Of a stretch of 6,020 bases of DNA, positions 1-5,251 are shown in pieces; within the stretch, counting starts at the first letter, position 1, and the number at the start of each line of letters is the position of its first letter. A program made the translations under genes and the position numbers. The notes under the pieces are model-generated. The model worked only from the letters and a program-made list of their open reading frames with translations. It made no database searches and was not told where the DNA came from. This stretch comes from UBA9337 sp038331135 (GTDB taxonomy: Bacteria > Patescibacteriota > Minisyncoccia > Moranbacterales > UBA9337). The stretch lies in NCBI GenBank assembly GCA_038331135.1, contig JBBQOS010000051.1:1-6020 (forward strand), given 5' to 3'.

Positions 1-909
1 GATAGTCTAACTTCGTCCACCACTGCTGGATATTTAAGAAGAGCTGAATCCGGAGAACCGACAGTGGGTATCGCGATGGAAAAACTAATCAGCGGTAATA
101 GTACTATCTCAGTGATGATTTCTCGCAGAAACAAGAGCCTAACCGTTGAAACAGTTGAGCAGTCTATTCAAGATAGAATCGCCGCTATGGAAATAGAGGA
201 TCAAGTCAATCAAATTATTAACAGTGGAGCCGAGATGCTAGCGGTTAAATCTCGCTTAAATAATTTAGAATTAGCTAGTATGGGAAATGGACTTCTGATG
301 AGCGATATTCAAACCCAAATGGATCAAATCAAAGAGCAGATTAAAGAAGTTGATTTTGCTGAAATGAGCGATAAATTAGATACTTTGTTAAGCTTCTTGG
401 ATGCTACCGATGGAAATATATCCATTAATGGAAAATTAAGTGCTCAAATCACTGAAACTGGTATTTTGGTGATAAAAAATACAGATGCAGAAGCTTCGAC
501 TATTGGAACTGGAAAAATTTGTGGTTTCATCACTGATACTAGAGATGAAAATGGACAATACGACAATATCGATGACTGTAGCGGAGTAAAAATTCCAGTT
601 GACGCTGATGGTGATGGAATGAATGATAATACTGATAATCTCCAACCGATGCCAAAAGATGAAAATCATGACTGGGTAGATGATGAAACTGGTAAAAATA
701 TAGTTAATGATGGAAAGAGCGCGCTAATTTATACCAAAGCTATCAATGCTAAGAGTAAAGTTTTTGTGACTGCAACATCTGCTACTATTATTCAACCTTT
801 GTCAGTGGTGGATGTTAAAGATGGAGAAGGATTTAGAGTGGAAACTAACAATGGTCTGCCTGTAGATACCTCTCTAGAATTTAATTGGTGGATAGTGGAG
901 GAGCGGTGA
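1..909 (+). CDS. C-terminal part of a large surface/extracellular protein with Ca-loop-like Asp repeats (5' end missing)
   Basis: The reading frame is open from the first base, so the true start lies upstream; GTG at 64 and ATG at 76 are internal codons. The visible 302 residues begin with a TAGYLRRAESGEP segment. A helical, probably coiled-coil stretch follows at about residues 50-131, rich in I/L/M, E, Q and K. Two cysteines then flank a segment that leads into an Asp-rich block at about residues 200-230 (DADGDGMNDNTDN, then DENHDWVDD). This block resembles thrombospondin type 3 or dockerin-like calcium loops. The last ~65 residues look like beta strands and end in FNWWIVEER, a Trp-rich end I associate with large secreted proteins of Parcubacteria (memory, not searched). 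An extracellular structural or adhesive role is inferred; no enzymatic motif is seen. It ends in TGA just before the polypurine array. It could also be a tail-fibre-like protein. Confidence 0.75.
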   Translation, partial: DSLTSSTTAGYLRRAESGEPTVGIAMEKLISGNSTISVMISRRNKSLTVETVEQSIQDRIAAMEIEDQVNQIINSGAEMLAVKSRLNNLELASMGNGLLMSDIQTQMDQIKEQIKEVDFAEMSDKLDTLLSFLDATDGNISINGKLSAQITETGILVIKNTDAEASTIGTGKICGFITDTRDENGQYDNIDDCSGVKIPVDADGDGMNDNTDNLQPMPKDENHDWVDDETGKNIVNDGKSALIYTKAINAKSKVFVTATSATIIQPLSVVDVKDGEGFRVETNNGLPVDTSLEFNWWIVEER

Positions 910-924
910 ATTTTAGATAATTAA

Positions 925-1188
925 CGGGACAAAAGGGTTAAAAAGGGAAGGAAAGGGTTAAAGGGGAAAAAAGGGTGCAAAAAGGGAAGGAAAGGGTTAA
1001 AGGGGAAAAAAGGGAGAAAAGGGTTAAAAGGGGGAAAAAGGGAGAAAAGGGAAGGAAAGGGTTAAAGGGAAGGAAAGGGTTAAAAGGGAAAGAAAGGGTT
1101 AAATGGGAGAAAAGGGAAGGAAAGGGTTAAAAGGGTTAAAAGGGGGAGAAAAGGGTGAGAAAAGGGTTAAAAGGGGAAAGAGGGGAAG
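925..1188 (+). repeat. Polypurine GGG-run array (G-quadruplex-prone)
   Basis: This 264-bp tract is almost pure purine on the + strand. It contains about 28 runs of three or more G separated by short A-rich spacers. The recurring words are AAAGGGTTAAA, AAAGGGAAGGAAAGGGTTAAA and GGGGAAAAAAGGG. The only pyrimidines are the TT of GGGTTAAA, a few single T, and rare C. A 36-nt segment at 940-975 recurs exactly at 979-1014 (period 39), showing tandem duplication; elsewhere the units are shuffled rather than strictly periodic. There are no unique spacers, so it is not a CRISPR array. The spacing would allow intramolecular G-quadruplexes on the + strand and stable R-loops or triplexes. It fills nearly the whole gap between the upstream gene and the four-helix-bundle gene that starts 43 bp later. 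Confidence 0.9.
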
Positions 1189-1230
1189 TGTTTTTTATTT
1201 TGTCCGATAATTCATCATATTAAAATATTT

Positions 1231-1956
1231 ATGCTAAAACCTCACAAAGATCCATACGGATACAAAAAACTTCTGACCTACGAAAAAGCTGAAAACCTCC
1301 AAATGGCTTGCTCCCATTTAACCCATTTATTCCCTTTTTCAAAAACCCTTTCATCCCTTGCCGACCAAATGGATAGATCAGCTCGAAGTGGCAAGCAAAA
1401 CATAGTCGAAGGCTGGAAAAGAAACACGACAAGAGAATATTATGATTTTCTTGGATTTGCTATCGGAGCTATTGCCGAGTTGGAGGAAGATTGTGATGAT
1501 ATAATTCGAGGTGTTTATCCAGAATTAATGAAAATAAAGGGTATGATGGGAGAAAGGGGAAAAGGAAATAATGGAGAGGGAATCGGCTTGACCCTTTCAA
1601 ATTCCCATTTTAAAAACCCTTCAATCCCTTTTGCTTGGGATATTTCGGAAATTGAAAAGCTCCGGTTTTACCCGCTAGATAGCTCTCTTCCTCTTGTCAT
1701 CCAACTAAAACTTCGCTCCAAGGAACTTAATTTTCTCCTAAGAAAACTTCAAGACTCTCTAGAACAAAAAATGAAAAATGAAAGTACCCTCTCTGTAAAA
1801 GACAAATCTCAGATAATAGAGAAAAATAAATTGGAATCGAGAGATGTGGAAAGAAAGATAATGGAAGAAAGTGGGTTGATTAGACTTGAAGATGGAAGAT
1901 TCGTTCCCAAGGAGGTTTATGATAGGATGAAAGAAAAATCTTCAACTACGCCCTAA
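1231..1956 (+). CDS. Four-helix-bundle protein with suffix domain (S23/IVS-protein-like)
   Basis: The 241-residue product matches the 23S rRNA intervening-sequence (S23) four-helix-bundle family. Residues 10-27 form a first helix, then come FP (34-35), LADQMDRSARSGKQNIVEG (43-61) and RNTTREYYDFLGFAIGAIAELEED (64-87). The R-SA-S--QNI-EG core is the family signature. Residues ~138-185 (ISEIEKLR, then LRSKELNFLLRKLQ) fit the four-helix-bundle suffix domain seen in some members. Residues 102-137 are an extra low-complexity link, and the DNA there is made of GGG and CCC runs. The family's biochemical role is unknown; members occur inside 23S rRNA insertions and as free genes in CPR genomes. ATG at 1231 is taken as the start because the family region begins soon after. 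There is no Shine-Dalgarno motif, and a TAAAAT box at 1221-1226 is very close, so the mRNA may have almost no leader. Family confident; function unknown. Confidence 0.88.
   Translation: MLKPHKDPYGYKKLLTYEKAENLQMACSHLTHLFPFSKTLSSLADQMDRSARSGKQNIVEGWKRNTTREYYDFLGFAIGAIAELEEDCDDIIRGVYPELMKIKGMMGERGKGNNGEGIGLTLSNSHFKNPSIPFAWDISEIEKLRFYPLDSSLPLVIQLKLRSKELNFLLRKLQDSLEQKMKNESTLSVKDKSQIIEKNKLESRDVERKIMEESGLIRLEDGRFVPKEVYDRMKEKSSTTP
1311..1360 (+). repeat. CCC-run block inside the four-helix-bundle gene (inverse of the upstream array)
   Basis: This coding segment (about residues 28-43) reads as CCC runs separated by A/T spacers, i.e. the array motif in reverse orientation. The 14-mer CTCCCATTTAACCC at 1311-1324 is the exact reverse complement of GGGTTAAATGGGAG at 1096-1109 in the array. 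It falls in the loop after helix 1, where the S23 family tolerates variation. Confidence 0.75.
1539..1632 (+). repeat. GGG-run then CCC-run inverted block inside the four-helix-bundle gene
   Basis: Four G runs (about 1539-1580) are followed by four C runs (about 1600-1632), with spacers like those of the upstream array. The block therefore forms an imperfect inverted repeat able to fold on itself. It encodes the Gly/Lys/Asn-rich link at residues 102-137, between the four-helix bundle and the suffix domain. It looks like array material taken into the reading frame without breaking it. Confidence 0.7.
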
Positions 1957-2079
1957 CCCCATTACAAGTCAAGAATGAATACAATAATTCATCTTCTGTG
2001 CACTTTGGAAATTAAAATTTAGTTTTAAGAAAATAATATTAAACTTGTAAAGGGGCGAACCCCTAAAATATTCAAAGAG

Positions 2080-2239
2080 AAACCCCCTCCCAACCCTGCC
2101 TACCGGCAGGCAGGCGCCCCCTTGAGTACAAGAGGAAGGGAGGGGAAAGATGCATATATCTTTTTCCTTGAATACCCCAGTCAGAATAATAAATAGCGTC
2201 TTCCTCCTCCCCTTGGAAGGGGAGGGTAGGGAGGGGTTC
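2080..2239. repeat. ~160-bp element with terminal inverted repeats (MITE/REP-like)
   Basis: The left end (GAAACCCCCTCCCAACCCT, 2080-2098) is an imperfect inverted copy of the right end (AGGGTAGGGAGGGGTTCG, about 2223-2240). Inside are further stems: CTGCC-TACC-GGCAG near 2096-2109, CCCCTCCC (2084-2091) against GGGAGGGG (2138-2145), and CCTCCCCTT/AAGGGGAGG (2206-2214 with 2217-2225, two-base loop). A separate small hairpin, AGGGG-CGAA-CCCCT, lies just before it at 2051-2064. It contains no reading frame of note. C/G-rich palindromic units like this are common between genes in Parcubacteria assemblies (from memory). It could be a non-autonomous mobile element or a structured repeat; no target-site duplication is obvious. 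Confidence 0.65.
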
Positions 2240-2248
2240 GAATTTTTA

Positions 2249-2257
2249 TGCTATAAT
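2249..2257 (+). promoter_or_regulatory. Extended -10 promoter for the 2292 gene
   Basis: TGCTATAAT carries a perfect TATAAT (2252-2257) with the TG of an extended -10. No recognisable -35 lies 17 bp upstream, because that space is the right end of the inverted-repeat element. The predicted start near 2264 gives a leader of about 28 nt. Confidence 0.65.
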
Positions 2258-2291
2258 GAAGAAGTGTAATAATTGAGTTTAGTAAAAATTT

Positions 2292-2834
2292 ATGTTATCA
2301 AAATATTGGAGGCTGATACTTCTTATACTGGTCGTGGGCGGTTTGATTTTTGGAATTTTTTGGACAGTAAATAAGTATTTCATCAAAGGAAAATGGGGCG
2401 GAGGAGAAACTAAAATTTATCAAGTCTTGGTTTCGGTGCGAGATGAAAAAAATTCTAATCCCGATGAAGATAAAAAAAGCTCGATGAAAATGGGATATGT
2501 AATTGGAGTTTATCCGGAAAATCATGAGTGGTCCATCACAGAAAAAGTCAGTTATCTGATTTTAAAAATGAAACTGGATGAAAAAGAAATTAGCAAAATC
2601 GTAGAATCGGTAGAAAAAAATATTGATAAAAAAACCCTTACCGAAGAACAGCAAAAGATGATAAAAGAACAAAAAAAGGAGGACGGTTATCAAGAGCAAA
2701 AAGAAATTGTGTCAGTGCGAAAATATAAAATTGATTTAGAAAAAATCGGCTTTAGCGATCCTAATTCACTATTGAGCGGACAACCTTTTGGAGATAAAAC
2801 TTTTGATTGGGGGATTGTAGAAAAAGCAGATTAA
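2292..2834 (+). CDS. Small membrane-anchored protein of unknown function
   Basis: I do not recognise this 180-residue protein. Residues 8-26 (LILLILVVGGLIFGIFWTV) form one strong membrane segment. Basic residues lie on both sides, so topology is uncertain, and no signal-peptidase site is evident; a signal anchor is likely. A Gly-rich hinge (GKWGGGET, about 33-40) leads into a K/E-rich soluble domain of about 140 residues. Its part at ~95-138 is strongly charged and probably helical (DEKEISKIVESVEKN, then LTEEQQKMIKEQKKE). The C-terminus ends in FDWGIVEKAD. This is faintly like the FNWWIVEER end of the first protein, but too short to claim kinship. ATG at 2292 is chosen because the membrane segment starts right after it and the extended -10 is 35 bp upstream. 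No Shine-Dalgarno motif is seen. It stands alone between repeats. Real gene: likely; function: unknown. Confidence 0.75.
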   Translation: MLSKYWRLILLILVVGGLIFGIFWTVNKYFIKGKWGGGETKIYQVLVSVRDEKNSNPDEDKKSSMKMGYVIGVYPENHEWSITEKVSYLILKMKLDEKEISKIVESVEKNIDKKTLTEEQQKMIKEQKKEDGYQEQKEIVSVRKYKIDLEKIGFSDPNSLLSGQPFGDKTFDWGIVEKAD

Positions 2835-2953
2835 ATAGTTTGGAGAGTGTTGCAATTGTTGTATTGATTCGATTGTTGTAAGTATTTTAAATAACCCCTC
2901 CGCCTGAGTACAGACACCTCCAATAATAAATAATCGGGCGAAATGAAAATCTA

Positions 2954-3020
2954 AAATGCCGAGCTGGTTTTGTGGTTTATATGAGAGTATATTTTTTAAG
3001 TTTTCAAATTTATTTAAAAT
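2954..3020 (+). repeat. 67-bp direct repeat, left copy
   Basis: This segment, from AAATGCCGAGCTGG to ATTTATTTAAAAT, is identical over 67 bp to 4524-4590, 1570 bp downstream. It ends 27 bp before the -35 of the toxin-antitoxin promoter. Sequence outside the repeat differs between the two sites apart from chance matches. It encodes nothing obvious. Confidence 0.95.
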
Positions 3021-3047
3021 AAAAATAAGTATCTGACCTGCGCTGAT

Positions 3048-3076
3048 TTGCGTAAAATTATATCATAGGGTATAAT
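3048..3076 (+). promoter_or_regulatory. Promoter of the AbiE-type operon
   Basis: A perfect -10 TATAAT (3071-3076) lies 17 bp after a weak -35 TTGCGT (3048-3053). Transcription would start near 3083, at the left edge of the 20-bp palindrome and about 50 nt before the first gene. Confidence 0.65.
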
Positions 3077-3086
3077 TTATTATAAA

Positions 3087-3106
3087 GGTACCCAAATTTG
3101 GGTACC
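3087..3106. promoter_or_regulatory. Perfect 20-bp palindrome, probable AbiEi operator
   Basis: GGTACCCAAATTTGGGTACC is a perfect palindrome centred about 20 bp after the -10 box, at the predicted transcription start. This is a typical place for a repressor site that blocks RNA polymerase. Characterised AbiEi antitoxins repress their own operon by binding inverted repeats at the promoter, so the product of the next gene is the natural candidate ligand. The palindrome appears once in the window. In RNA it could also fold as a hairpin in the leader. Confidence 0.65.
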
Positions 3107-3131
3107 AATAACTGATAAATTGATAAAAACT

Positions 3132-3713
3132 ATGAAAAAAGACTATCTTATGGACTTAATAAAGACAGATAAAACGGTCTTCACTTTCAATGAAATAGCT
3201 TTACTTTGGGGAGAAACGGGTAGGGACTTTATTAAGAAAAAAATTTATCGCTACAAAAAAGCTGGTAAAATTTTCTCAATTCGTAGAGGTATTTATTCCA
3301 AGGATAAAATCTATGACAAATATGAACTAGCGACCAAAGTATATGCCCCTTCGTATATAAGTTTTGAAACAGTTTTGGGTGCGGCCGGCGTAACATTTCA
3401 ATTTTATGGTCAGATTTTCGTAGCATCACATCAGACAAAAGAAATCGAATGTGATGGACAAAAATATTCATTCAAAAAAATTAAAGATGAGATCCTTGTT
3501 AATTCAATGGGTATAAAAGTAGAAAAAAACTATAATATCGCTTCGCCAGAAAGAGCCTTTCTGGACGTGATTTATATGTATAAAGATTATCATTTTGATA
3601 ACTTAAAACCCTTAGATTGGAATAAAGTTTATGAAATTATGTCGGTTTATGGAGACAATGAGCAGATGAAAAAAAGGGTCCAAGGATATTACGAATCATT
3701 TAAAAAAAAATAA
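3132..3713 (+). CDS. abiEi: AbiEi-family type IV antitoxin / transcriptional repressor
   Basis: The 193-residue product (from ATG 3132) has the AbiEi layout. An N-terminal winged helix-turn-helix comes first (FNEIALLWG, IYRYKKAGKIFSIRRGIYS, with the RRGIY wing), then the conserved antitoxin core (YISFETVLGAAGV, then SPERAFLDVIY). The C-terminus is basic (MKKRVQGYYESFKKK). Known members neutralise the partner nucleotidyltransferase without stable binding and repress their own operon. A TTG at 3120 is in frame and would add four residues; ATG 3132 is preferred as the better codon and because the added residues match no family feature. Neither start has a Shine-Dalgarno motif. The toxin gene follows after 10 nt, indicating one transcript. 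The family call is firm; repression is inferred from the promoter palindrome. Confidence 0.9.
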   Translation: MKKDYLMDLIKTDKTVFTFNEIALLWGETGRDFIKKKIYRYKKAGKIFSIRRGIYSKDKIYDKYELATKVYAPSYISFETVLGAAGVTFQFYGQIFVASHQTKEIECDGQKYSFKKIKDEILVNSMGIKVEKNYNIASPERAFLDVIYMYKDYHFDNLKPLDWNKVYEIMSVYGDNEQMKKRVQGYYESFKKK

Positions 3714-3723
3714 AATAAAAAAT

Positions 3724-4485
3724 ATGTCACTTAATATTGCGAAACACAGAAACATTTTAGTTAAGATACTTAGAGACATCTTTTCTGATATCACTGTTGG
3801 ACCGCTCCTTGGTTTCAAGGGTGGGACAGCAGCTTATCTCTTTTTTGATCTGGATCGTTTCTCAGTTGATTTGGATTTTGATTTGCTGGATAAATCCAAA
3901 GAAGAATATGTTTTTGAGCGAATTAAAAAAATACTGGAAGGTTATGGGAAAGTAAAAGAGATGGAAAAGAAAAGGTGCACTCTTTTTTATCTGCTTTCTT
4001 ATGATAACAAAGATGTCGACGCTCAAAATGTTAAAATTGAAGTAAATCTTCGAGATTTTGGGTCTAAATATTCCCTGCGATCATACTTAGGTATCAATAT
4101 GACAGTTATGGTTGAAGACGATATGTTTGCGCATAAATTCGTGGCAATGTACGAAAGAATTGAAAAAACGAATCGGGATATTTTTGATGTGTATTTTTTC
4201 TTAAAAAACGATTGGCCCATCAATAAGAAAATTATTGAATCCAGAACAAATTTATCATTTAAAGAATTTTTGAAAAAAAACATTAAGTCGTTAGAAGAGA
4301 AGGATAATAAAAATATTCTTGCTGGTATAGGTGAGCTTTTAGACGAAAAACAAAAAGTATGGGTCAAGGCAAAACTTATTTCAGAAACTATTTTTATGCT
4401 TAGACTGGCTTTGGAAAATGAGATATTAGAAATACAAAATTATAAAGGAAAGGAGATACCGGTTAAGGATTGGAGAAAGAAATAA
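3724..4485 (+). CDS. abiEii: AbiEii-family nucleotidyltransferase toxin
   Basis: The 253-residue product has the nucleotidyltransferase signature of AbiEii toxins. GFKGGTAAYL (residues 30-39) is the nucleotide-binding G-G-T motif, and SVDLDFD (47-53) supplies metal-binding Asp49 and Asp51. A further acidic/basic strand, KIEVNLRDF (104-112), follows. MFAHKFVAMYERIEKTNRDIFDVYFFL (134-160) carries the family's HK...R...RD-FD pattern. All recognised active-site residues are present, so it is probably active. Known relatives bind NTP, and some add nucleotides to tRNA or otherwise stop growth; together with AbiEi they give phage abortive infection or plasmid/island stability. The actual target here is unknown. 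The start follows an A-rich spacer 10 nt after the antitoxin stop, with no Shine-Dalgarno motif. The second 67-bp repeat begins 38 bp after the stop. Confidence 0.92.
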   Translation: MSLNIAKHRNILVKILRDIFSDITVGPLLGFKGGTAAYLFFDLDRFSVDLDFDLLDKSKEEYVFERIKKILEGYGKVKEMEKKRCTLFYLLSYDNKDVDAQNVKIEVNLRDFGSKYSLRSYLGINMTVMVEDDMFAHKFVAMYERIEKTNRDIFDVYFFLKNDWPINKKIIESRTNLSFKEFLKKNIKSLEEKDNKNILAGIGELLDEKQKVWVKAKLISETIFMLRLALENEILEIQNYKGKEIPVKDWRKK

Positions 4486-4523
4486 TTTAGAAGAAGGGGT
4501 TTCGTGGTAGTTGAAAAAGTGTG

Positions 4524-4590
4524 AAATGCCGAGCTGGTTTTGTGGTTTATATGAGAGTATATTTTTTAAGTTTTCAAATTTATTTAAAAT
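4524..4590 (+). repeat. 67-bp direct repeat, right copy
   Basis: This copy is identical to 2954-3020 and in the same orientation. With the left copy it encloses the promoter, operator and both toxin-antitoxin genes and nothing else. Recombination between the copies would remove exactly 1570 bp and leave one repeat. Confidence 0.95.
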
Positions 4591-4738
4591 TAAGAAAGAA
4601 GTTTTTTGTGGTAGAATAAAAGAAATATAAAAATTGATAAAAAAATAAGAGGGTCTAATTTTTCCACGTGCGACTGGGTGGACGCTGGATTGCTGTGCTT
4701 GATTTAAGATTTATGATTTTTTTTCTTTGCGAACTGCT

Positions 4739-4922
4739 GTCTTTGCGAGGAGATTTTGTACTCAAAATTGACGTGGCAATCTCGTTCGATAATATCTTCT
4801 AGTTTTATTTTTTAGAGTTTTAAATAACGAGACTGCCACGGAGTACCTCGCAGAGACGATGTTTGGACGAGACTGCCACACTTTATTTGAGTACAAATAA
4901 ATCTCGCAGAGACAGATGTTTG
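4739..4922. repeat. Cluster of degenerate inverted/direct palindromic repeats
   Basis: Three related units share two conserved end words. Unit 1 (4739-4785) starts GTCTTTGCGAG and ends GTGGCAATCTCGT. Units 2 (4828-4865) and 3 (4867-4922) are in opposite orientation, with CGAGACTGCCAC at one end, CTCGCAGAGAC at the other and then GATGTTTG. Units 1 and 3 are both 47 nt between these ends and form an inverted repeat matching at both ends and in a central TTTGTACTCAAA word. Unit 2 is a shortened version lacking most of the middle. The words resemble the 'TTTGCGAGGAG...GTGGCAATCTCGT' type of dispersed palindrome found in many bacterial genomes (memory). Likely REP/MITE-like mobile debris. Confidence 0.75.
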
Positions 4923-4925
4923 CAC

Positions 4926-4967
4926 AAAGCGGTTCAACCGCTAAAGCTTTAGCGGTTGAACCGCTTT
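4926..4967. repeat. Perfect 42-bp palindrome with nested palindromes
   Basis: The two 21-bp halves are exact reverse complements, centred on AAGCTT. Each half also contains its own hairpin, AGCGGTT-C-AACCGCT (4928-4942) and AGCGGTT-G-AACCGCT (4951-4965). The site thus holds four alternating copies of one 7-mer. It could form one long stem or two short ones, or act as a multi-dimer protein site. It is not followed by a T run, so it is not a typical terminator. It ends 7 bp before the -35 box of the next promoter. Confidence 0.9.
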
Positions 4968-4974
4968 ATCTTGT

Positions 4975-5003
4975 TTGAAAAAAAGTTAATTTTATGCGAT
5001 AAT
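4975..5003 (+). promoter_or_regulatory. Near-consensus promoter upstream of the variable-protein gene
   Basis: TTGAAA (4975-4980) lies 17 bp before GATAAT (4998-5003), and a TG at 4995-4996 gives an extended -10. Each hexamer differs from consensus at one base. Transcription would start near 5010 and reach the gene at 5252 after a leader of about 240 nt, or it could make a short RNA. The 42-bp palindrome directly upstream could influence it. Confidence 0.6.
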
Positions 5004-5007
5004 GAGG

Positions 5008-5060
5008 ATGCTAGCTTTTTAGCATATTAGCTTTTTAGTTTTTTAATGTTTTAGCTTATT
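5008..5060 (+). other. AT-rich tract with TTAG/AGCTTTTTAG motifs and a hairpin
   Basis: AGCTTTTTAG-like words recur three to four times. The first forms a hairpin, ATGCTA-GCTTTT-TAGCAT (5008-5025), right at the predicted transcription start. No reading frame of useful length is present. It may be simple sequence drift or leader RNA structure. Confidence 0.4.
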
Positions 5061-5251
5061 AGTATTTAAATAATAAAACAAAAAAAGAAAATGAAAATTG
5101 GGTTGAGGTTTTTAATTTTAATTTCAAAAAGATGCCTAAATCCTTTTCTCTTAATAATTTTTTTAATTTAATAAATCGATAACTTGGCTTTTAGTAGCAT
5201 CGTTTAACTATTTTAATATAGTTTCTGATGGTCTAGGGTTAAAACAATTAT

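Noticed and set aside
436..669. Minus-strand open frame of 77 codons within the first gene
   Set aside because: It is opposite a long continuous frame with clear protein features and has no independent support.
925..1188. Possible CRISPR array or telomere-like repeat
   Set aside because: The repeats have no constant length and no unique spacers, and no cas gene is near. Telomere-like GGGTTA words occur but are mixed irregularly with other GGG words, and the tract is inside a chromosome-like context.
3120..3131. TTG at 3120 as start of the antitoxin gene
   Set aside because: ATG at 3132 is in frame, a stronger codon, and the family-like sequence begins there; the four extra residues add nothing recognisable.
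4023..4367. 114-codon minus-strand open frame inside the toxin gene
   Set aside because: It lies wholly within a well-supported gene, its translation looks like a low-complexity shadow, and no promoter or start context supports it.
4591..4738. Possible tRNA or small RNA gene
   Set aside because: No cloverleaf-like stems, CCA end or GGTTC-like T-loop could be found.
4926..4967. Rho-independent terminator for upstream transcription
   Set aside because: The stem is perfect but no T run follows on either strand, and it is more than 400 bp past the toxin stop codon.
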